From contig NW_013546946.1 in NCBI RefSeq assembly GCF_000711695.1, positions 27,585-91,584 on the forward strand: 64,000 nt of DNA, given 5' to 3'. This document shows, piece by piece, positions 24,801-35,305 of the stretch. The position numbers and the translations under genes are program-made. Origin of the DNA: Tilletiaria anomala UBC 951. Lineage: Eukaryota > Basidiomycota > Exobasidiomycetes > Georgefischeriales > Tilletiariaceae. The notes under the pieces are model-generated. The model did no database searches and was not told the origin of the DNA. It was given only the letters and a program-made list of their open reading frames with translations. Position 1 is the stretch's first letter, and every line of letters begins with the position of its first letter.

Positions 24801-25617
24801 CGAAGGACGAAATATCGAGGAACAACCCAGCCAGAGTGGCCAGCCGCTGGGAAAAGCATCGAACTCAGTTGCTACGGCGCAGATCCGCCCGCCAACAGAA
24901 GCGGAGCTCGTCGTAACCACTTTGTGGCCCGAGTTGGACAAGCTGTATGGACATGGATACGAGATGCTCAGTGTTGCTGCCTCACCCGATGGACGCTTTT
25001 GCGCCAGTTCCTGCAAGTCGACATCGCCAGAGCATGCGGTCATTCGTCTGCACGACCGAAACAAGGGCTGGAAGGAAGTCAGTGTGCTTGCGGGCCATAC
25101 ACTCAGCATCACACGGATCCGATTCTCCCCCAGTGGCCAATACCTGCTCTCTGTCAGCCGCGACAGGAGCTGGAGGCTGTACCAGTGGAGCACGAGCAGT
25201 GATCAATACGAACCCGCTGCAGTCCTGGAGAAGGCCCACGCTAGGATTTTATGGGACTGCGCCTGGCTTCCAGGCGGAGATGCCTTCGTCACGGCATCAA
25301 GGGACAAGTCAGTGAAGATATGGGCCATCAAAGCTTCGACTTCCGGTCCTGTTCAAGTCAGTCTTGAAGCAACACAAACGATGCTTGGACCCGCAACCGC
25401 GATCGCAGTGGCGACAGACAACACGATTGCTACCGGCCTCGAGAACGGCCAAGTCCATCTTTTAGTCAAGGGTGCCGACGGTACGTGGAGAACAAAGACC
25501 AGCTTTTCAGCGCACACCGAGGCTGTCTCCGAAATGTGCTTCAGGCCAGGCCATCCAACCCAGCTGCTATCCGCAGGCGAAGATGGACTGGTTCAACTAA
25601 TAGAACTCGATGAGTGA
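21819..25617 (+). CDS. ELP2: Elongator subunit Elp2 with an inserted phosphopantetheine adenylyltransferase (Cab4-like) domain
   Basis: Elp2 is the double-WD40 scaffold of Elongator, which makes cm5U-type wobble uridines using acetyl-CoA. Exons 21819-23982, 24041-24265 and 24329-25617 form one 1225-residue frame; both introns (58 and 63 nt) are in phase. Propeller 1 ends at RIFEAPRGFVE (578-588). The Elp2 linker resumes at GASVPPLGLSNRAV (940-953), then TLWPELDKLYGHGYE (994 on) and propeller 2 to the stop. In between sits a whole Cab4-type enzyme: an N-terminal part from about 605, GGTFDHLHVGH with the HxGH nucleotidylyl-transfer signature (766-776), a VCGPAGTDADLNALLVTDET block, and VGSTAIR (911-917). 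PPAT converts 4'-phosphopantetheine and ATP to dephospho-CoA. No stop, start codon or non-coding gap separates the parts. I know of no Elp2 with such an insert, but could not search. Confidence 0.92.
23640..24720 (+). other. PPAT (CoaD/Cab4-like) domain inserted in Elp2
   Basis: Domain-level entry for the insert at about residues 605-930 (approximate edges). Its length, about 325 residues, equals a free-standing fungal Cab4, including that protein's non-catalytic N-terminal third, so a whole gene rather than a catalytic core appears to have been captured. The catalytic HxGH, the T-F-D of the P-loop-like start and the late Ser-Thr-x-x-Arg motif are all present, so activity is expected. Both introns of the gene fall inside or at the edge of this domain; the flanking Elp2 parts are intronless. 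Confidence 0.88.
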
Positions 25618-25766
25618 TTCACAGCAGCATGATTAAAGTTGTCCAAGTATACTACAAATTAATGGAGGTACTGCGAAGGGTCTATCCGGCGAAATTGCAG
25701 AAAGCACGTGCATCAAATGCAAGGATGATAGCAAAGGCAGCAAAGACCGTAGAAGAATACAGAAGG

Positions 25767-28406
25767 TTACCGACCCTTGCCGCCTGGCGAATAGTTGGAG
25801 CGAGCGCGCAGCCAGGGGCCAAACTTCCAAAGGAGAAATGGCGCAGGAATACCGATGACGATCGTTACCGCCGCCAGGATTGTGTTGCCGATGCCGTAGC
25901 CAAGAGCCTTGTACATTGCAGGAGCGAAGAGCGGGAACCCAAATCCAGCCAAGCTGCGCAGGAAAGCAGCGGCGCTGAGTGCTGACGCGGCGTAGAGGCT
26001 GTATTGATCGACGAGGTAGTTTTGGATGCTGAGAAAGACGCCCTGCACGAAAGAATCGAAGGTTACGAGTCGGTTGATATGGGTCAGTACGCTGGCTAAG
26101 CCGGAACTAGGGAACCAACATCAATGCAAAGAGCTCACCATGAGACCGAACCCGAAGAGGGCCGAGCCGATATTTGGAACGATCCAATGGACTGCATACT
26201 CGGCACTCCAGCCGTAGAGGAGAATGCCAACTGGAAGGATGCAAGAAGTGGCCATCATGAGCGGCAATTTGAACTCTGGTTGACCGACTCCATCATTCTG
26301 TTCCTTGAAGTACCTGTAAATGCGATCTACGAGTCGGCCACCGATCTGCCCGCCGAGCGAGAAACCAACGGCGAGGCTGAAGTAGTTGAGCGATGAGATA
26401 CCGACGCTTTCGTGATATCTGAGAACGAACACTTCCGAGAAGGTGGTCAGGATCAGGTACATACATCCATATACCATGGACCCTAAGAGTGACTCGAAAA
26501 AGGCATTGATCAGCAATGTTTTATGAGCGCGTTACAAAGAACCTGACGCGATGACCACTCACCGTAGATTGCCAAGAGCTGGACCACTTGCTCGGTGGCG
26601 AGAAAGACAAAGGGGCGGATTAGATTTCGTTTGAATCGCGCCTTCCAATCCTCATTATTCTGCAGCTGAAAGATGGTGTGTAACTTGAGGTTACCTGTCT
26701 CCTTCTTGAGTCTGTTGCACTTGAGCTCCAAGATTCGCGGCTGGTACGTTTCCGGCAAGATGACCATCCCGATGCTGGCGATACAGAATCCGAACATCGT
26801 AACGGCCCAAAAGATCCAGCGCCAACGGTTATCAGTGTGCAAGCCCTGCACTATCCATCCACCGACGATTGGGCCGATGCACGGTCCCAGCAGTGGCGCA
26901 AGCGAGTAAACACTCATTGCGGTCCCTCGTTCGTCCGGCGTGAAGAGATCAGAGATGGTACCCCCACCGACTGCCAAGGGTGCGCTCCCTCCAAGCCCAC
27001 AGAAGAACCGGAAAGCGGTGAGCTGCTCACTGCTCTGGGCAAAGCCACAGACCAGGGAGAAGATAAGGAAAACACCGTTGGAGCACTGCAAGACGATGCG
27101 GCGGCCGAACATTTCTGACAACGGCGCAAGGAAGAGCGGGCCTGATGGCAGGCATGAAAGGGCAGAATGCACCAGCCAATCAGCTATGATTGATCCATGC
27201 GAAGGGAAGAAAGGGCAGTGCCACTTCAAACATTCCTCACTCACCTATAGCATACGCAAGGACGAATACTGAGAGCATCATACTTTGTTTGGCGCTATTC
27301 GTGACGGTGAACTGCTCGCTCAACAGCGGCAGGGCTGGCGCGATCATACTCGATGAGAGCGGTGACAACAGCGTGTAGCACGAGACAACGGTGACGACAG
27401 CCCTTTTGCGCTTTCTGGACCAATTGCGTGGATTCTCTTGGCTGGTCGGCGAGTCCCACGTGACGAGGTTTGGATCGCCTTCTGAGTCTTGAGACTCTTT
27501 GCCGCTGCTTGGAACAGCGGTCCCGTGCCATGGAGCGACGGGATCCATCGCGCTGACACCGTGCAGATGCGCGGCGTCGACAGTTGACGCGGTTGAAATA
27601 GACTCAACGCCCCCCTTTTCGAGGTGTACGTCTGCTGTACCGGGTCGTGATGCTGGACGAAGCCCGCGTTCAGCGCTCCGGCCGCTCGCGCTGCTGCGGA
27701 CACGCTCCAACTTGCTCATCACTGCGTCACACATTGGCGCATCGTGTTTCTCGTAATTTTCTACCTGATCGGCGAGTGTTTTCTGCCCCTGTTCCTCCTC
27801 CTTCGCCTTTGCATACCTCTCTTCTTTTGCATCGGCCCTTTTGGAGGATGATTCTTGCAACTGATTGCTGGCAGTTCCTTGCCGATTCGCAGATCGTGCG
27901 CTGCGCCTTGAGAGCGTGCGATGGTGCTGTGGCCGCTGGCTGTTTGCATCGTCCTCATGACGATCATGATGTTGGTGCCTGTGCTGTATCGAGTGCAAAG
28001 CAAACTCAGCGTCGACACCAGACGTATCGGCGTCATACCGAACACGAGGCGAAACCGAGCGCTGGAGCTCTTCTCCCAGCCCTGCTCCTTCATCGTGGCT
28101 ATGCAAGGATAAGTCCCCAGAGTGCCTTGACGAGCGCGACTGCGGGCGGGAGCGGGTCAGTGCGCTCGGCAAGCGGGGTTTTCCCAAAGCGCCAAAGAAA
28201 CCGCCGACGGCGGACGGACACGCGGCCCCGGACACTGCTGCCTCTTGCTGAGGCCTGGCATGGTATTGCGGTTCAACGAATTGCATGCTTTGCCTAGTGC
28301 TCGAGGTGGGTCGCGCGGCTTGTCTTGCGGCTGGAGTTGGAGTGGATCCGGGAGCGGGTGGGGTTTTCGCGCTTCCTGTTTCGACGCCATAGGTGGAGGA
28401 CCCCAT
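25767..28406 (-). CDS. MFS drug:H+ antiporter (DHA1/TPO-like) with long N-terminal extension
   Basis: Predicted plasma-membrane exporter of drugs, polyamines or small toxic compounds. Exons 28406-27245, 27141-26563, 26482-26139 and 26042-25767 give 786 residues with in-phase junctions. The fungal DHA1 entry motif ENPRNWSRKRKRAV precedes helix 1 (about residue 322). APLSEMFGRR is the motif A loop, and GPCIGPIVGGW the motif C of antiporters. About 12 hydrophobic segments follow, with a central loop rich in charged residues. The first ~320 residues are cytosolic, Ser/Arg/His/Gln-rich and disordered, several times longer than in typical relatives (usually 50-150). A longer non-ATG frame to 28475 exists; ATG 28406 (MGSSTYGVE) is preferred. 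Substrate cannot be told from sequence. Confidence 0.88.
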
Positions 28407-30499
28407 GGTCTCTTGCTGCCCAGTGGCTGACGTGGTGATCTGGTCGGCAGCGCCGCGCTGTCGTGTGACGCACAACTCCGGGGTACTGAGGTCCAGGATG
28501 ACCGTGGTGAAGCTGGTGCTTTCCAGCTTGAGACAAAGGTGGTCTAGAAAGAGGGTGCTGCGTCTGAATCGAGATGTTGTTGCATACTATTTATCAGGCC
28601 CACGCACGCTGCTGTAGGTTACTTTGATGCCGATCCGCACTCAGCTTGCGTCACGGGTCCCTCCACGGACTAGAGAGGAGTGTATTCTAATGCTCACCGC
28701 TCATCGTCAACAGCATCAATTATCACGTCCTTCATACCATACCGTCGCATGGGTCGATTTGCCCCATCGAACCTCGACACACGATAGACTGTGGCCGCTG
28801 CCCCTGCTGGGGTGTCCTGCATCAACTAGAACAAACAAGGCATGAGCAGTGAGAGCAACCGCCAACCGACAAATTGCCAGCCGGACGGAGATGCGCACTA
28901 CCAGCGCTCTCTCGCCCTTGGCGCCGGTAGGAAGTACCAGGCCGCGGGGAAGGGTGGGACGGCGGAACGCGGTAACCCTTGCGTCAGACCTGCCGAACAC
29001 CTCCGAACCTTCAAAAAGCTGGCGCGGTGAGACGGCGCATAGGTTGGTGTTCTGTAGTTTCTCCACGCGTTTGTGGGAGCCGGGGAAGCTGACCAGACCG
29101 AGAAGCAGACTGAAAGTACGTTGTTGGCTAACTGCTCTGGTCATCGCAAGCTATAAACATAAAGTTGTTGTGACAGCTAGAGCTGGACGCTGGAAGCCTG
29201 TAAATGGCTAACGGGCCTTTCGCATTTGCTCGCCGTTCGTCAATCGTAGTTATTGTTAGACTTGTAGTGTCTTATTAATAGAATAGTGATAAATAAAAGC
29301 TGCACACTCCCAGCATCATCAGGCGCGCTGTGCTACGCCCATTTCGGCCGATGCATCATGCCGCGCGATAGGCGATGAGCGACATTGGCAACCGCAAAGA
29401 TGTAGAATCACAGGGAGTACTTGGCCGTGGATTGGCCTTATCATCGCCTACGTTCTGTGCCCCTCTCTCACTGGCTGCTCGAAACGTAAATGTGTGTCCA
29501 GCTCAAATATCAACCCTGAACAAAGGAGAAAGTCGATCCTTAGCTGCATGGACATCGGAAATCACACGCACAAATTGAGCGTGCGCTGTGTGGGCGTTGG
29601 TGATCAACTAAATTTTTCATTCGCCAGCTAATGGTCGCTTGCACAGCGATGAAACATCATTCACCGTTCAATGGCCATTCTTTACCGCCAAGCGCTTCAC
29701 CCTATCCATTCGTATTGTGTCCCCAGAATTCTTCCCCGTTCCGAATTTGGCGGATCAATCATGTCGAGAGTAAAGGGTGCTCAGCCCTCCCACCTTTATT
29801 TCTCGAATTCAGGGTCGTCTCTGACTGCAGTGCGCAGTTGCTAATCGTGCGATCGTGTGCACTAGACCCTGGAAGCTCTGAGCCTATTCCTCCTCCCAGC
29901 CCTGAATAGCCCGCGGGGGTTCCTGGGTGTGGTACGCTCCTGATGACCACAGATGAGTGCAGTGGTATGCATGGTCCGCAAGGCCCAACAAAGAGCTGGT
30001 GGCCCAGCTTATTGGGCTACGTACATCCATCTATGCTGATGCAGCCCACATGTGACATTCATCTGAGCTAATTCAACAGGTGTTGTCACTATGGCACTTG
30101 TCGCGGCCCCTTCTCTGAGTATGTATGCACCCCTTTCTGTCACAGCTTCCCTCCAAGCGTGACACCGTTCTACAACCAATCATGTCCTGTCCAGCAACGA
30201 GCCGTCAGCGATCAGCGCCTGTCGGTTCCTTGAATATTGTTATCCAAGAGCATAGGAAATTCTAGAAGGATTTGATGAATTATGGCGACTCGTCAATGTG
30301 AACCAAAGAAGTGAGCGTATCTGGGTCTTGAAGAAGTCTGTAACGACTGCTTACAGCCTCCAACCTTTCTGAGCATTTTCCTCTTGCATCTATGGTCATT
30401 TTATTGCGCCTGCGGTTCGTCCATTCCCAGAAATAGTCCAGAACTCGAGCATCTCACAAAATCACCCTCCGCGGATTCCAGTCAGCATCGTTTCTAAGG
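28407..30499. other. Gene-poor region
   Basis: About 2.1 kb with only short unrelated open frames on both strands. Local AT-rich patches (29230-29300) contrast with the GC-rich coding parts. No domain, RNA gene or transposon terminus recognised. The left end must contain the MFS gene promoter. Confidence 0.45.
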
Positions 30500-31640
30500 T
30501 CGTGCTCGCAAACGTCTACGATTCCTCACGACCGGGCAAGGTCGTTGAAGCCAAGGAGAAAGAAGTCGAGATCAAAGATGGCAGTGTAGCCATTAGGATC
30601 ATCCATGGTGGGCTTTGCGGAGCGGACTGTGAGTCCATTCACGCTTGCCCATCGGGTATAAAATTGTCTGACCCGTGCAAATGACGTCGTACGACAGGGT
30701 GCAATTCCTCTAGGAAGATGATATGGTCCTCGGCCACGAGCCTGTAGGTGTCGTCGAGCAAGTTGCCCCAAAGCTTACGAGTGTCAAGGTCGGCGACCGC
30801 GTAGGCTGGGGTTGTGAGTATCCAGTGATGGGGCGAATCCTTGCCTAGCATTAAGCGTACTGAAAATATTGTGCTGATACTCTGTCGCAGACATCCAAGA
30901 CCCCTGCTCGAGGTGTAAAGCGTGCCTGACTGGCTAAGAAACCTGATACCCGGGTCGTGCCATTTACGGCATTTCTAACATCCGCCAAGATGGAATTTGC
31001 GACCGGGCGGTGATCAGGGAACCGGGGTTTTTTCCCCATCTCAGCAGGGCTGCCACTGTATTACGCCGCACGATTGCATTGCGGAGGTGAAATAGTGTAT
31101 GGCGTCCTGGTACACGCTGGGGTACAGCCGTTTGGCTGCATCGGCATTGTCGGTGTAAGCGGGCCTGGCCCCTTTGCGATCCAGTTCGCTGCAAAGATGG
31201 GCTGCAAAGTCGCCATTTTCTCGGGCACAATGAGCAAGAACGACTGGGAGATGCAGCTGGGCGCAAACAACTTCGTCTTCCTCAAGGAGACGCCTGACTT
31301 CAAGTAGCTCAACCACAAGAAGATCAACCCTTTTGATTGCCAGCACGTCTGCGCCGATCGGCAGGTCCCAGTACGTCCACATCCTCGCGCCTGAAGCTAG
31401 CATCGTCAACTTGCCTTCTCAAGCGGAGACTTCAAGATGCTAAACGCAAGCATCGTGTTACAGGGGCTGCGTATCATCGGTACCCTGGCCGCCGAGCGCC
31501 CATTGCAGACGGACATGCTTGAGTTTTCCGCACGACACCACATCAAGCCGATGATCGAGGCGCTGCCTATGGACGCTGGAGGTATCAACAATGGCATCGA
31601 GAGACTGTAGAAGGGCGGGTCTGCTACCCCTTCGTCTTTG
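30500..31640 (+). pseudogene. Decayed zinc-dependent (MDR) alcohol dehydrogenase
   Basis: Fragments of one NADP-type cinnamyl/Adh6-like dehydrogenase follow in order but in several frames. They are a GGLCGADC zinc-ligand segment (30610-30630), LVLGHEPVGVVEQV and KVGDRVGWG (30720-30815), DPCSRCKACLTG structural-zinc cysteines (30897-30934), AIQFAAKMGCKVAIFSG of the Rossmann fold (31175-31225), and MIEALPMDAGG with IERL near the end (31550-31610). The zinc-cysteine segment runs into TAA at 30935-30937; further stops follow at about 31094 and at 31305-31307, and at least two frame changes are needed. Two intron remnants still look spliceable (GTGAGTCC at about 30628; GTGAGTAT at about 30816 with a CGCAG acceptor at about 30889), so decay hit a normal intron-containing gene rather than a processed copy. 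Exact ends are uncertain. Confidence 0.8.
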
Positions 31641-33049
31641 GTAACGAGGGTAACCAGCACTTCATCAAGAAAAAATTGCGATGACTTTGCACACAGCTCG
31701 CATGTTCACGCATCAGTAAATTGCAAGCCCTTCAATGTGGATTGGCTTGTGGTCAGAGACAATCCTGTATCCCATTGGTCGAGATTATAGCACGAATTGC
31801 TATAGCTACATGCCACCCATAATTTAGAATGTGGAACTTTTGTGCTCGCGCTTATGTCTTGCATTTCCTTGTCAAAGTCACTGGTGTTACTGATCCCATT
31901 GCACGCAGGCTGACGCTGCATCTTATGCAGGTTGAACTGCTGCGAGCGACTGTTCGGGTTACAGTTCTTTTGTATGCGGTTCTCTGGCTTGATTGTGTAC
32001 GCACCGGAGTTAAAGCAAAGGAGCAGTCACAAAAAGCGAAATTACAAATCAATGCACCTGAAAAGTCAGCCATGGCGTGCCAGACGAATCACCACTTCGC
32101 GCCAGTCGTCTGAACGTGCACATCGGATTGGGCTGAGCAGCCTTCGTCGACGCATTGGTGTGCATACCGGACAGCTGGCACCGGCGTCAGGATGTTCTCA
32201 GGGCTCGCATGCCAGGAGATGTGGCGCTACGCACGAAAATGCTGCGTTATAGGGAGAGCATGATGGTGGGGTGTACTTGGCATGGCGGGATTTGGGCTTG
32301 TCCTAGAACGGCGAATCAAGGGGCGATAGAAGCGTCGGTCTCGACCGCTGGATCAGACCGAGGGTGGAACTCGCAAGCCTTTGTGATGCAGATCAACTGT
32401 AAATATAGTTGCTAGTTAAGGGAAGGTGTTGCCGGTCGGTTGGCTTCAAATAGCTTGCCTGCGATGCTTTGACAAAGGATGACTCCAGGAAGCAAGCGAG
32501 ACGCTTGCCAGCACTTGCCAACTGTGATGTCATCGGCCGTCGGGAGTATTACACACGCAATAACCCTGAAGCGATAGGTGAATCAAGCATTTTAGGTTGC
32601 ACCGAGAAAGGTACAAGCCCTCTCACGCACTCCCGGATCACCTCATCTTCTCGGGGAGCCGCTTTTCCGCCACTTTCACGACCTTTTGGGCCTGTGAGAA
32701 GGAGAGAGGCCACTAGGTGACAGTCCCCGCAGCAAGGCCCAAAACAGGTTGCAGTCCGGCACTCCGGCACACTGAGGCTGCCGGCGCTTTGTCTCAGCAA
32801 AAAGACACAGATCATGAAGACGTGAAACATCTCCCACTATGGATTCGATTCATCCCTCTGGAAACGAGTGGCACCTCTTGCCACGCTTCCATCCTCTCCA
32901 CCATCCACTCCATCATCCTCTCCACCTTCTGATTTCAGCTGTCGTTCTTGGCCTCCTGTCTCGTTGTCACCTTTGACCATCGCACATATCTATTCAAGCG
33001 ACTCGTCTTCATCCGTTCCTCCATCTCAAGCCGCTCATCAACATTCATC
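31641..33049. other. Intergenic region before the flavin monooxygenase
   Basis: 1.4 kb with no supported gene. The last 200 bp are pyrimidine-rich (CCATC/CTCC runs near 32890-33020) and probably form the promoter and leader of the monooxygenase. Confidence 0.45.
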
Positions 33050-34814
33050 ATGGGCCACTCATCGCGCCAGGGCGTCGAGTCCGTCGGGCCTGCGGTGCCT
33101 ACTGCTGCGGCCGCTTCTGTCCCAACAGAAGTGGACGTTTTGATTGTCGGTGCAGGAATCAGGTATGTCTCCAGTAGTGAGGCTGATGCAATGCGATACG
33201 CTTTCAGGTTGACAAATTCTCATTACGTGTTCACAGCGGCATCAATGCTGCCTATCGCGTGCAGAATGATACGAAGCGCAGTTATGCGATCATCGAAATG
33301 CGCCACGATCTCGGCGGCACCTGGTCCCTTTTCCAATACCCAGGTATCCGATCCGACTCGGACATGTACACACTCGGCTTTCCTTTTGCGCCGTGGAAGA
33401 ATGCTCAGGCCGTTGCCGACGGCCCAGCCATCTACCGCTATGTCAACGACACTGCGCGCCAATTCGGCATCTATGACAAGATTCATTTCGACAGCAAGGC
33501 GGCTGGTGCCTCTTGGTCTTCCGTAGAGGGAAAATGGACTGTCCAAGTTGAAGCAACCAGCGGTCAGGCTTCGAAGACAGTCAAGTGCAACTACCTCTAC
33601 TGGTGCAGCGGCTACTACGATTACGTGAACGAGCACAAAGCGGATATCCCTGGCCTTCACACCGAATTCGCAGGCCAAGTTGTTCACCCCCAGTTCTGGC
33701 CCAAGGACCTCGACTGGGCCAACAAGCGGGTAGTCGTAATTGGCTCTGGCGCCACCGCCGTGACGCTGTTGCCGGCACTGGCGGACAACGCGTCGCACGT
33801 GACGATGCTGCAACGCTCACCATCTTACTTTGTCGCCTTACCACGCGCGGATCCAATCGCGACAGTGATCAAGTTCTTGTTTCCGGAGAAGGTGGCGCAC
33901 ACGATGCTCAGGTACATCTGGGCCATCAAGTACTTTTCCTTCTACAAGATGTGCAGGACCTTCCCGCGCTTCATGCGTAGCACTCTCAGGCTGCTCACGC
34001 GTTGGCATTTGGACAAGCGCACACCCCTCGACCCGCATTTCAACCCAAGTTACAAGCCATGGGATCAGCGCATCTGCTTTGTAAGTGTACACCCTGGCAA
34101 GTTGTGATTTTCTCTCTCCATTGATTGGTATCAACGATCCACCACCTCACAGGTTCCAGACGGCGACATGTTCACCGCTATTCGATCCGGAAAAGCGAGC
34201 GTCGTGACCGACACAATCGACACTGTTACAAAGAACGGGATCAAACTCAACTCTGGTAAGGAAATCGCGGCGGACATCATCATCCCTGCCACTGGTCTGC
34301 GCGTGCAGCTCTTTGGTGGTGCGGAGCTCGAAGTGGATGGAAAGAAAATTCACGCGGGCGAGAAGTTCATTTACAAGGGCTTCATGCTGCAGGACGTCCC
34401 AAACATGTGCATCTCGTGAGTTCGCTTGGAGCTTTGAGGAATGTGTTCTCAAATTTTTCATGTTGCTGATGATGCGTTGCGCTTTCTGGCCACAGATTCG
34501 GGTACACGATTATCTCCTGGTCACTTGGCTCGGACGTGACTGCGCAGCACGTCTGCCGCCTACTCAATAAGCTCACATTCACCGGAATGGATTACGTCGT
34601 TCCGCAGGCCCCGCCGGGCGAGAAGATCGAGCCGTGCGCTTTGCTCAACCTCAATTCGGGCTACCTACAGCGTGCAGAAAGTTACATGCCGAAGCAGGGG
34701 AGCAAAGGGCCGTGGTACATGCGCAACAACTGGTTCAAGGACCGACGTGAGGTGCAGAAGGACACGTTGGATGATTGCCTTGTCTATGGAAAGGCGTCCA
34801 AGACTTTGAAGTAG
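33050..34814 (+). CDS. Baeyer-Villiger-type flavin-dependent monooxygenase
   Basis: Class B FAD/NADPH monooxygenase, expected to insert one oxygen atom into a ketone (giving ester or lactone) or oxidise a heteroatom. Exons 33050-33162, 33237-34080, 34153-34415 and 34496-34814 encode 512 residues. The first splice junction completes the FAD motif G34-A-G36-I-S-G39. The family fingerprint FxGxxxHxxxWP is FAGQVVHPQFWP at 182-193. The NADPH-binding motif is VIGSGATAV. Later blocks (ADIIIPATGL; FGYTIISWSLGSD) match the EthA/cyclohexanone-monooxygenase-like branch. No signal peptide or membrane segment. It sits next to a dead alcohol dehydrogenase on the same strand, a typical partner enzyme. Substrate unknown. 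Confidence 0.92.
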
Positions 34815-35305
34815 ACCATTGTAGGCACGATAATCAACGATCCAAGTTTATGGCCGAATTATTTAAGGTAGCTTTATGTACAGGAATACTTCATATATGG
34901 ACCCCTTCATTGGATTGCAGCGAGGATGCAAGTTCTGCCACCCGATAGGCGGTGATGACTGCTGGCACGATGAACACGGGCGTTCAGCTGTTGGTGCCCT
35001 TTGCCCATATCGCTCTTGGCGGTTGCATAGAGTTGCGTGTGTGACCCGTTTTGCAGAGTGTATGCAGCTTGAATATTAAATATTGAATGCCTGAACCCAA
35101 GTCACAGGACAAACATGGCGCATGAAAGCTATGAAGTCTGTTGGAGCGCGAGACGCGTTGAAGCGCACGCGTCCCGATTATGCTGGTACACCCATTTCGA
35201 GTCTGGACGCGGGGATTGCGAGCCGCTGCCTACATACTGAGAATTAAGATGCTACGTAATGGACGCTTTGGCTGACAGCTTTGTCGCTTTCTTGAACGCA
35301 TTTGA
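34815..35305. other. Intergenic region between monooxygenase and RFC1
   Basis: 491 bp without a supported coding frame. It includes the RFC1 promoter; a short 67-codon frame at 34876-35079 has no recognisable content. Confidence 0.4.
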
